Positions 1-5,501 of a DNA stretch of 6,595 nucleotides are shown one piece after another (the stretch's first letter is position 1; every line of letters begins with the position of its first letter). The stretch covers positions 1 to 6,595 of the forward strand of contig CAJFTV010000132.1 of the NCBI GenBank assembly GCA_904420055.1, given 5' to 3'. The translations under genes were made by a program, and so were the position numbers. A model generated the notes under the pieces. That model searched no databases and had not been told where the DNA came from. It was given only the letters and a program-made list of their open reading frames with translations. The DNA is from Candidatus Alloscillospira gallinarum. GTDB taxonomy: Bacteria; Bacillota; Clostridia; Oscillospirales; Oscillospiraceae.

Positions 1-48
1 ATTTATCGGGGAGTTTCCGCCGGCTTAAACAACTAACTACATCCACCG

Positions 49-87
49 AGAGCAGCTATTTTCAATATGAAAACGGCTGCTCTTTTT
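49..87 (+). terminator. Intrinsic terminator or attenuator hairpin in mobile-element remnant
   Basis: An 8-bp perfect stem, AGAGCAGC (49-56) with GCTGCTCT (76-83), continues past one wobble and one mismatch into TTTTC/GAAAA (59-63/69-73) around a 5-nt loop, and runs into TTTTT (83-87). This is the shape of a rho-independent terminator. It lies about 30 nt upstream of a ribosome binding site and ATG at 118, so it may end an upstream gene outside the window or attenuate the small gene remnant that follows. Confidence 0.75.
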
Positions 88-117
88 ATGCCTACGGGCA
101 GAAAGGAGCGACCACCC

Positions 118-208
118 ATGACAAAACCGAGAGAAAAAAAACCGCAAGGAATCAACCACCGAGATTGAGGAAAACCAGAAGAAAATACGACAGCATAAGG
201 AGTTTTAA
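118..208 (+). pseudogene. Frameshifted, truncated remnant of a small mobile-element protein (DUF3847-like)
   Basis: A good ribosome binding site, AAAGGAG (102-108), sits 9 nt before ATG 118. The frame reads MTKPREKKPQGINHRD and stops at 166-168. The +1 frame carries on to a TAA at 206-208 with a highly charged, coil-like stretch including TTEIEENQKKIRQH. The two frames meet at a run of eight A (134-141), a natural slippage or indel point. From memory, DUF3847-type small proteins of clostridial integrative elements begin much like MTKPREK and continue with an EIEEKQKQIRQYENR-like coil; here the match ends just after IRQH. I infer one frameshift plus loss of the C-terminal part. The family name rests on recollection only. 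It could instead be a functional short leader peptide, or read by programmed slippage at the A run, but the truncated coil argues for decay. Confidence 0.4.
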
Positions 209-220
209 TAAGCTATTGGG

Positions 221-243
221 ATTTTCGTCAAATTGACGGGAAT
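221..243. repeat. 23-bp palindrome in the mobile-element remnant
   Basis: CGTCAA A TTGACG (226-238) is a perfect inverted repeat around one central base. With two G-T wobbles in the outer part and perfect ends, the symmetry extends to 11-bp arms (221-231 and 233-243). Such a palindrome can be a repressor operator or part of a transfer-origin/relaxase region. Nothing here decides between these, and no intact relaxase follows. Confidence 0.55.
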
Positions 244-250
244 TTTCAAT

Positions 251-279
251 TTTCCTTGAAATCACTACTTTCCTTGAAA
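251..279. repeat. Pair of 11-bp direct repeats TTTCCTTGAAA
   Basis: TTTCCTTGAAA occurs at 251-261 and again at 269-279, a period of 18 bp. The surrounding bases also form TTTTCAA (243-249) against TTGAAAA (274-280). The repeats lie between the palindrome and a GGGAGG motif (281-286). They could be iteron-like binding sites left over from an element; no function can be assigned. Confidence 0.4.
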
Positions 280-308
280 AGGGAGGGCCGTGTCAGCTAT
301 ACATTTCG

Positions 309-326
309 ACCGAAAAACATTTCGGT
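309..326 (+). repeat. Short hairpin, possible weak terminator
   Basis: ACCGAAA (309-315) pairs perfectly with TTTCGGT (320-326) around an AACA loop. The following TTTAAT is a poor U-tract, so termination would be weak. It lies about 100 nt upstream of the thioredoxin-fold gene and may separate it from the element remnant. Confidence 0.35.
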
Positions 327-429
327 TTAATCCCACGTCAAATGTTAAATAATGCACTGCACATATGTTTATACTCCGCAGAAAACGGCAAAAATATCAC
401 TGTAAAAACACATTTTGCGGAGGTCATAT

Positions 430-741
430 ATGAGCATTGTAAACCTTTCATACGAAAATTTTAACGATTCAATAAAAGACGGTACCACCGTTGTCAATTT
501 CTCCTCACCAAAATGCCTTCCCTGCCTTGTTGTCGCCCCTATTATTGAGGAAATTGCAAAAGACTACACCGGCAGCGCCAAGGTCGGCCGGCTGGACGTC
601 GATACAGATGAAAACCAGGACATTGTTGACAGACTGGACATAACCCAGATTCCAACAGTAATCCTCTTTAAAGACGGCCGTGAGATAAGCCGGCTCATGG
701 GCATTAGGGAAAAGCGGGAATACGAATGGCTTTTAAGGTGA
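430..741 (+). CDS. Divergent thioredoxin-fold protein
   Basis: A 103-residue single-domain thioredoxin-like protein, the usual length for TrxA, with no signal peptide, so probably cytoplasmic. The start is ATG 430, placed 6 nt after GGAGG (419-423); a TTG at 415 in the same frame overlaps that ribosome binding site and is rejected. The thioredoxin pattern is clear: TTVVNFSSPKCLPC with the redox pair C29/C32, a long helix after it, LDVDTDENQDIVDRL, the cis-proline loop QIPTVILF (P75) and a closing strand-helix with G91. Oddly, the canonical WCGPC is KCLPC: the tryptophan before the first cysteine is lysine and the glycine is leucine. That should change redox potential and partners, so it may not be the main cellular thioredoxin. 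Known family members reduce disulfides using thioredoxin reductase; no reductase gene is visible here. A possible -10 (TATACT, 370-375) lies upstream but no matching -35 is seen. No terminator follows before the valS promoter. Confidence 0.88.
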   Translation: MSIVNLSYENFNDSIKDGTTVVNFSSPKCLPCLVVAPIIEEIAKDYTGSAKVGRLDVDTDENQDIVDRLDITQIPTVILFKDGREISRLMGIREKREYEWLLR

Positions 742-749
742 ATTTATAA

Positions 750-778
750 TTGACAAAAAGACTTTCACGGCTTATAAT
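750..778 (+). promoter_or_regulatory. Consensus sigma-A promoter of the valS leader
   Basis: A perfect -35 TTGACA (750-755) and a perfect -10 TATAAT (773-778) are separated by the optimal 17 bp. Transcription should start near A784-A786. The -35 begins only 9 nt after the thioredoxin-fold gene's stop codon. Such a strong promoter is typical of T-box genes, whose output is set mainly by termination in the leader. Confidence 0.93.
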
Positions 779-784
779 CCTTTA

Positions 785-1035
785 AAAGGCTGTGAAAAAG
801 AGCAGTAAGCCAAGCGCGGAATGTCAGAGAGTGGGCGGCAGGTGAGAGCCCTCGGACGCGCCGCTGAAGTCGCTTTTGAGCTTCGGGGACCAACCGCCAA
901 ATTTAGGCGATTAAGCTCCGGCGGCACCGCACCGTTACCGCGAGGATAAGCGCCCGGCACCGGTATGCCCGGCGAAATTCAGGTGGTACCACGTGAACCT
1001 CACGTCCTGAGCAGGTTTTGCTCAGGACGTTTTTT
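785..1035 (+). promoter_or_regulatory. T-box riboswitch, valine-specific, controlling valS
   Basis: The leader senses tRNA-Val charging. Stem I: a lower helix AAGAGC (798-803) with GCTTTT (872-877); the AGTA loop-E motif (804-807); AGC/GCT (808-810/863-865) and GCGCG/CGCGC (814-818/857-861) helices; AGAGAG (826-831); and the distal loop GGCAGGTGAGA (837-847). Opposite AGTA lies the specifier GUC (869-871), a valine codon. A stem II is closed by GAGCTT/AAGCTC (878-883/913-918), and an approximate stem III lies at about 951-974. The antiterminator is CAGG (980-983), the 7-nt bulge UGGUACC (984-990), ACGTG (991-995), loop AACCT, CACGT (1001-1005) and CCTG (1006-1009). The U after UGG (987) fits the A discriminator base of tRNA-Val. 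The antiterminator shares 1002-1009 with the terminator stem, so the two exclude each other. Specifier, discriminator and downstream gene all agree on valine. Confidence 0.95.
1002..1035 (+). terminator. valS: T-box-regulated terminator before valS
   Basis: A perfect 11-bp stem, ACGTCCTGAGC (1002-1012) with GCTCAGGACGT (1020-1030), closes a 7-nt loop and runs into six T (1030-1035). Its 5' arm overlaps the 3' half of the T-box antiterminator, so it should form when tRNA-Val is charged. It can also stop any readthrough transcript arriving from the thioredoxin-fold gene. Confidence 0.95.
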
Positions 1036-1071
1036 ATGTTAAAACCAACTTTCACGGCAAAGGAGAAAAAT

Positions 1072-3690
1072 ATGAGAGAACTACCAAAAACATATGACCC
1101 AAAATCGGTGGAGAAAAAAATCTACCAGATGTGGCTTGACGGCGGCTGGTTCAAGGCTGAGCGCGACCCGGAAAAGACGCCGTTCACAATAGTAATACCG
1201 CCGCCGAATGTCACCGGCCAGCTCCATCTCGGCCACGCCTTTGACGACACGATACAGGACGCGCTTATCCGCTATAAGCGAATGAAGGGCTTTGCCGCCC
1301 TCTGGCTCCCGGGGACTGACCATGCGGGAATTGCTACCCAGATAAAGGTTGAGGAAAAGCTCCGTGAGGAGGGACTTACACGCTTTGACCTGGGCCGGGA
1401 AAAATTTTTAGAGAGGGTCTGGGCCTGGAAAGAGCAGTACGGCAGCAGAATACTCACGCAGCTTCAGAAGATGGGTGCCTCCTGCGACTGGTCGCGCCTG
1501 CGCTTTACTATGGACGAGCAGTGCGCAAAGGCAGTGCGCGAGGTGTTCGTATCCCTCTATGACAAAGGTCTTATATACAGGGGAAACAGAATAATTAACT
1601 GGTGTCCCCACTGCACCACCGCCCTTTCAGACGCCGAGGTGGAATATACGGAAAAGCCGGGCCATCTCTGGCATCTGCGCTATCCCGTTAAGGACAGCGA
1701 CGAATACGTAATCGTTGCCACCACGCGCCCCGAGACAATGCTTGGCGACTCCGGCGTTGCGGTAAACCCCAACGACGAGCGCTACACCCACCTTGTTGGC
1801 AAGACGTGCATACTTCCTCTTGTGGGCCGCGAGATACCCATTGTGGCCGACGAATACGTTGACATGACCTTTGGCACCGGCTGCGTTAAGATGACCCCGT
1901 GCCACGACCCCAACGACTTCGAGGTAGGCCTGCGCCACAACCTTGAGCAGATACTTATATTTGACAACGACGCTAAAGTCATAAACGGAGGCGAATACAA
2001 CGGCCTTGACAGGTATGAGGCGAGAAAGGCAATACTCCGCGACCTTGAGGAGGGCGGCTACCTTGTAAAGACAGAGGAGCACATGCACAACGTCGGCACC
2101 TGTTACCGCTGCGGCACGGACGTAGAACCCATAACCTCCTCACAGTGGTTTGTAAAGATGGAGCCCCTCGCAAAAGAGGCCATCAGGGTGGTTGAGGACG
2201 GCGAGGTCAAATTTGTCCCCGACCGCTTCTCAAAGACATACTTAAACTGGATGTATAACGTCCGCGACTGGTGCATCTCACGCCAGCTCTGGTGGGGTCA
2301 CCAGATTCCCGCCTGGTACTGCGCCGACTGCGGCCACACCACCGTCTCCCGCGAAGACGCAACCGAGTGTGAAAAGTGCCACTCCAAGAATATTGAGCGC
2401 GACCCCGACGTTTTGGATACATGGTTTTCCTCCGCCCTCTGGCCCTTCTCAACTCTGGGCTGGCCGGAAAAAACCGCCGACCTTGATTATTTCTATCCAA
2501 CAAGCGTGCTCGTAACGGGCTACGACATAATATTCTTCTGGGTCGCCAGAATGATTTTCTCAGGCTGTGAGCACACAAAAATGCCACCGTTTAACACCGT
2601 CCTCATACATGGCCTTGTAAGGGACGCCCAGGGACGCAAGATGTCAAAATCCCTTGGAAACGGCATTGACCCCATAGACATGATAGACCAGTTTGGCGCC
2701 GACGCACTTCGCTTTAACCTCATTACCGGCAACTCTCCCGGAAATGACATGCGCTTTTACGTTGAGCGGTGCGAGGCCATGCGCAATTTTGCAAACAAGC
2801 TGTGGAACGCCACCCGATTTGTGATGATGAACCTCACAATTGAGGAAAACCGTCTGCCGGATAAGCTGGAGCTTGAGGATAAGTGGATACTCTCCAAGCT
2901 CAACACTCTTATAAAAGAGATAAATGACAACTTTGACAGCTACGAACTTGGAGTCGCCGCCAACAAGATTTATGACTTTATCTGGGACACCTACTGCGAC
3001 TGGTATATTGAGCTCACAAAGCCCCGTCTTAACGGCGAGGACAGCGCGGCAAAAGAGGGGGCGCAGCGGGTACTGCTATATGTGCTCACCGAAATTTTGA
3101 AGCTGCTTCACCCGTTTATGCCGTTTATAACTGAGGAAATCTACCAGGCGCTGCCCCACACAGGCGAGGCCCTTGTAATTGAGCGCTATCCGGAGTACTC
3201 TGCGGCGCTCTCTTTCCCACAGGACGAGGAAAATTTTGAGGTTATAATGAACGCCATAAAAGCCGTGCGCTCACGCCGGGCGGAGATGAATGTCCCCCCC
3301 TCCAAAAAGCCCCATCTTATCATCGTCTCATCAAAGGCTGACATCTTTGAAACAGGGCGTGTCTACCTCTCAAAGCTGGCATATGCCGGCAGTCTTACCA
3401 TCACGGACACAGCTCCCGCCGAGGCGGAGGGCATGGTCAGCGTTGTTACTGACGAGGCAAAAATGTATATGCCCTTAAATGAGCTTGTGGATATTGAGAA
3501 AGAGCGCCAGCGAATAGAAAAGGAGCTGACTAAGGCACAGGCAGAGCTTGAGCGCGTTGAAAAGAAGCTCAATAACGAGAGCTTTGTGTCCAAAGCTCCG
3601 GAAAATGTCGTAAACGCCGAGCGTGAGAAGGCAGCAAAGGCAAAGGCGCTTATTGATAACCTGAGCGACAGCCTCAAAGCTTTAAGCTGA
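1072..3690 (+). CDS. valS: Valyl-tRNA synthetase (ValRS)
   Basis: Class Ia aminoacyl-tRNA synthetase that charges tRNA-Val in the cytoplasm. The 872-residue length is normal for bacterial ValRS. ATG 1072 lies 6 nt after AAAGGAG (1059-1065); an in-frame TTG at 1018 falls inside the terminator hairpin and is rejected. The catalytic core has PPPNVTGQLHLGH with the HIGH signature as HLGH (52-55), and KMSKS at 523-527. The CP1 editing domain, which hydrolyses mischarged Thr-tRNA-Val, carries TTRPETMLGD (217-226) and GTGCVKMTPCHDPNDFEVG (268-286). A CX2C-X12-CX2C zinc ribbon uses C417, C420, C433 and C436. The anticodon-binding domain spans roughly 600-740, and the ValRS-specific C-terminal coiled coil roughly 805-872 (EKERQRIEKELTKAQAELER). 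It is a single-gene unit, controlled by the valine T-box upstream and closed by a strong terminator. Confidence 0.98.
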   Translation: MRELPKTYDPKSVEKKIYQMWLDGGWFKAERDPEKTPFTIVIPPPNVTGQLHLGHAFDDTIQDALIRYKRMKGFAALWLPGTDHAGIATQIKVEEKLREEGLTRFDLGREKFLERVWAWKEQYGSRILTQLQKMGASCDWSRLRFTMDEQCAKAVREVFVSLYDKGLIYRGNRIINWCPHCTTALSDAEVEYTEKPGHLWHLRYPVKDSDEYVIVATTRPETMLGDSGVAVNPNDERYTHLVGKTCILPLVGREIPIVADEYVDMTFGTGCVKMTPCHDPNDFEVGLRHNLEQILIFDNDAKVINGGEYNGLDRYEARKAILRDLEEGGYLVKTEEHMHNVGTCYRCGTDVEPITSSQWFVKMEPLAKEAIRVVEDGEVKFVPDRFSKTYLNWMYNVRDWCISRQLWWGHQIPAWYCADCGHTTVSREDATECEKCHSKNIERDPDVLDTWFSSALWPFSTLGWPEKTADLDYFYPTSVLVTGYDIIFFWVARMIFSGCEHTKMPPFNTVLIHGLVRDAQGRKMSKSLGNGIDPIDMIDQFGADALRFNLITGNSPGNDMRFYVERCEAMRNFANKLWNATRFVMMNLTIEENRLPDKLELEDKWILSKLNTLIKEINDNFDSYELGVAANKIYDFIWDTYCDWYIELTKPRLNGEDSAAKEGAQRVLLYVLTEILKLLHPFMPFITEEIYQALPHTGEALVIERYPEYSAALSFPQDEENFEVIMNAIKAVRSRRAEMNVPPSKKPHLIIVSSKADIFETGRVYLSKLAYAGSLTITDTAPAEAEGMVSVVTDEAKMYMPLNELVDIEKERQRIEKELTKAQAELERVEKKLNNESFVSKAPENVVNAEREKAAKAKALIDNLSDSLKALS

Positions 3691-3731
3691 CCGACATATT
3701 GCGCCACATTTAGCACACAGTCTGACATATA

Positions 3732-3767
3732 ATACCGTTGTACTTTCACGTACAGCGGTATTTTTTT
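3732..3767 (+). terminator. Strong intrinsic terminator after valS
   Basis: A 12-bp stem, ATACCGTTGTAC (3732-3743) with GTACAGCGGTAT (3750-3761) and one G-U pair, closes the loop TTTCAC and runs into seven T (3761-3767). It lies 41 nt after the valS stop and separates valS from the sporulation operon. Confidence 0.95.
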
Positions 3768-3961
3768 GTCTGCAAATAATGTCTCCCCTCCCGGATAGTG
3801 CGGCCTGCTTTCACGTTTCCCCTTCTAACTTATCCAAGACCAACCGTTTTCCGGCAGACCGTGCAGGAGTGGAGCACAGTTTAAATTCAGACACGCGCGA
3901 TATTTTAATACCGTTAAATCTAAAGTCAGGCAAAAACAGGTCACAAAAGGAGGCTTTGCTT

Positions 3962-4276
3962 GTGAAAGTAAATTCACAGTTAAAGGACAAGACCCTGTAC
4001 CTCTCACTGTCGGGAGAGCTGGACCACCACGGCGCCGGACAGGCCATGGCGGCAATTGAGAGCCGAATAGACGTAAACATGCCCAGAGACTGCGTGCTGG
4101 ACATGGGCGGCGTCACATTTATGGATTCGTCAGGTATAGCAGTTATCATTAAGACACTCCGCCGCACAGCGGAAATCGGCGGCAAACTGAAAGTTACAAA
4201 TGTCGCGCCGCAGCCGATGAAAGTAATCGACGCCGCGGGAATATGCCGCCTTGTGGACATTTCGGCGGCGGAATAG
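3962..4276 (+). CDS. spoIIAA: Anti-sigma F factor antagonist SpoIIAA
   Basis: A 104-residue STAS-domain protein, close to the length of known SpoIIAA. Unphosphorylated SpoIIAA binds SpoIIAB and frees sigma F in the forespore; SpoIIAB inactivates it by phosphorylating one serine. The signature GVTFMDSSGIAVI is present; the phosphorylated serine should be the second of DSSG, S57 (TCA 4130-4132). The N-terminal LYLSLSGELDHH strand and turn and the closing KVTNVAPQPMKVIDAAGI are also typical of the fold. I chose GTG 3962, 8 nt after AAAAGGAGG (3945-3953), giving the usual start before NSQLKDKTLYL. The frame stays open back to an ATG at 3779, but that extension is low-complexity, unlike the family, and would run across the ribosome binding site. 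First gene of spoIIAA-spoIIAB-sigF. In known spore formers this operon is driven by sigma H and Spo0A; no convincing sites are visible here. Confidence 0.95.
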   Translation: MKVNSQLKDKTLYLSLSGELDHHGAGQAMAAIESRIDVNMPRDCVLDMGGVTFMDSSGIAVIIKTLRRTAEIGGKLKVTNVAPQPMKVIDAAGICRLVDISAAE

Positions 4277-4290
4277 GAGGATAATACATA

Positions 4291-4734
4291 ATGGCAAAAG
4301 TAATAAACAGCATGAAAACGGAGTTTTTGAGCCGCTCCGCAAACGAGGGATTTGCGCGCACCGCCGCGGCCTGTTTCGCGGCGCAGCTCGACCCCACCCT
4401 GGACGAAATCGGAGACATAAAAACCGCCGTAAGCGAGGCGGTGACCAACTCTATCGTACACGCATACCCCGACTGTCTCGGAAAAATTGTAATGCGCCTC
4501 AGAATATTTGACGACAACAGTCTGGAGATTATGATAAAGGACTTCGGCGTTGGAATACCGGATATAGAAAAGGCCATGACGCCGCTTTTTACCACAGGCG
4601 GCGAGGAGCGCAGCGGCATGGGCTTTACCATTATGGACAGCTTTATGGACAAGCTCAAGGTCAGGTCTGTACCGGGCAAGGGCACAACCGTGACCATGCG
4701 CCGCAAAATTTCGCTAAGGGCTGGAGCAAGATGA
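4291..4734 (+). CDS. spoIIAB: Anti-sigma F factor and serine kinase SpoIIAB
   Basis: A 147-residue GHKL-fold ATPase, almost exactly family length. It binds SigF and holds it inactive in the predivisional and mother cells, and uses ATP to phosphorylate SpoIIAA on serine. Visible motifs are the conserved N-terminal NEGFARTAAACFAAQLDPT (18-36) with R23 in the region that contacts sigma and SpoIIAA; the N box IKTAVSEAVTNSIVHAY with E49 and N53; the G1 box DFGVG (84-88); the lid PLFTTGGEERSGMGFTIM (98-115) with the G2 glycines G109/G111; and the C-terminal PGKGTTV. All key ATP-binding residues are present, so it should be active. TAGGAGG (4274-4280) overlaps the spoIIAA stop and lies 10 nt before ATG 4291. 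The 3' end overlaps sigF by 4 nt (ATGA), which implies translational coupling and helps match anti-sigma to sigma amounts. Confidence 0.97.
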   Translation: MAKVINSMKTEFLSRSANEGFARTAAACFAAQLDPTLDEIGDIKTAVSEAVTNSIVHAYPDCLGKIVMRLRIFDDNSLEIMIKDFGVGIPDIEKAMTPLFTTGGEERSGMGFTIMDSFMDKLKVRSVPGKGTTVTMRRKISLRAGAR

Positions 4735-5438
4735 CTAATTTGCAGCTTTATGACCTGCTCACTCTGGCCCAAAAGGGAGACAAATATGCCTGCGACAAAT
4801 TCGTCTCGGAAAACTCAGGCCTTATCTGGAGCATCGTCCGCCGCTTTTTCGGCCGTGGTGTGGACCCGGACGACCTCTTCCAGATTGGCTGCGTCGGCTT
4901 TTTAAAAGCCATCTCCGGTTACGACCCGGCCTTCGGCACAAAATTCTCAACTTACGCCGTACCGAAAATAACCGGAGAAATACTCCGTTTTTTAAGAGAC
5001 GACGGGGCTGTAAAAGTGAGCCGGACCGTGAAGGAGCACGCCGGCGCCATCAGGACCGCCCGCGCAAGCCTTGAGCAGTCCCTTGGGCGTGAACCGCGTC
5101 TGTCGGAGCTTGCACAGCATACCGGCCTTACCCCCGAGGATATAGCGGCAGCAGAAGCGGCAACAGGCGCGCCGGAGTCACTTCAGCGGGAGAGCGAGGA
5201 CGGCTTTACCTTAGAGCATGTACTCTCCGACAACTATCAGGAGGACAGTCTTATAGAGCGTGTGGCACTGCGTGAGGCAGTAAACTCACTGCCTGAAAAA
5301 GAGCGCTCGGTCATAATTCTGCGGTTTTACCGCGGCCTCACCCAGGACAAAACCGCAAAAATACTCGGCGTATCCCAGGTGCAGGTCTCCAGAATCGAAA
5401 AGCGTGGAATCACCGCCCTCCGCGCCCTTCTTGAATAA
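4731..5438 (+). CDS. sigF: RNA polymerase sporulation sigma factor SigF (sigma F)
   Basis: A 235-residue sigma-70 family factor that directs early forespore transcription; it is about 20 residues shorter than the B. subtilis protein, mostly at the N-terminus. Region 2 contains the core-binding DDLFQIGCVGFLKA (47-60) and the -10-recognition/melting segment FSTYAVPKITGEILRFLRDD (72-91), followed by VKVSR. Region 3 follows (about 100-170). Region 4 carries LPEKERSVIILRFYRGLTQD and a helix-turn-helix at about 203-230 with GVSQVQVSRIEKRG for -35 contact. Sigma F, G and B look alike, but its position directly after spoIIAB fixes it as sigma F. The ATG overlaps the spoIIAB stop, and its own ribosome binding site is modest (GGAG 4723-4726, only 4 nt away), so translation probably depends on coupling. 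No spoVA genes follow, unlike B. subtilis. Confidence 0.96.
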   Translation: MTNLQLYDLLTLAQKGDKYACDKFVSENSGLIWSIVRRFFGRGVDPDDLFQIGCVGFLKAISGYDPAFGTKFSTYAVPKITGEILRFLRDDGAVKVSRTVKEHAGAIRTARASLEQSLGREPRLSELAQHTGLTPEDIAAAEAATGAPESLQRESEDGFTLEHVLSDNYQEDSLIERVALREAVNSLPEKERSVIILRFYRGLTQDKTAKILGVSQVQVSRIEKRGITALRALLE

Positions 5439-5501
5439 AATGTCCGTCTGTGTTATCCTGTTATAAATTAAAACGCCTCGCAGGATTAAAGGAGGACATT
5501 C

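Noticed and set aside
305..311. TTCGACC, a 6/7 match to the Spo0A box TTCGACA
   Set aside because: A single imperfect 7-mer in A+T-rich DNA upstream of a thioredoxin-like gene is expected by chance, and part of it lies beside the 309-326 hairpin.
290..352. GTG-initiated 20-codon ORF (MSAIHFDRKTFRF...) after GGGAGG, resembling the start of a relaxase gene
   Set aside because: The GGGAGG to GTG spacing is only 3 nt, the frame stops at 352 and the similarity to relaxase N-termini is a few residues. It may be element debris but cannot be called.
345..375. Possible promoter for the thioredoxin-fold gene (TATACT at 370-375)
   Set aside because: The -10-like hexamer has no matching -35 at 16-18 bp and no correctly spaced extended -10, so I mention it only in the gene entry.
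772..960. Minus-strand 62-codon ORF across the T-box
   Set aside because: The region is fully explained as a structured T-box RNA on the plus strand; the ORF has no ribosome binding site and no family resemblance.
1627..2587. Several minus-strand ORFs of 64 to 153 codons inside valS
   Set aside because: They are antisense shadows of a highly biased coding frame; translations look random and valS is intact across all of them.
3742..3816. Further copies of CTTTCACG at 3743-3750 and 3809-3816, as in the valS leader 11-mer
   Set aside because: One is mostly the loop of the valS terminator and the matches are only 8 bp; no consistent placement suggests a site.
3779..3961. In-frame N-terminal extension of spoIIAA from ATG 3779
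   Set aside because: The 61 added residues resemble no STAS protein and begin just after the valS terminator with no ribosome binding site; GTG 3962 has a strong one.
3811..4772. Overlapping minus-strand ORFs of 216 and 192 codons opposite spoIIAA and spoIIAB
   Set aside because: Long antisense frames are common opposite such genes; both plus-strand proteins match known families end to end.
5431..5467. Possible promoter between sigF and the PAP2 gene (TTGAAT, TTATCC or TATAAA)
   Set aside because: TTGAAT with TTATCC is a weak match and TATAAA has no -35 at 17 bp, so a dedicated promoter is not supported.
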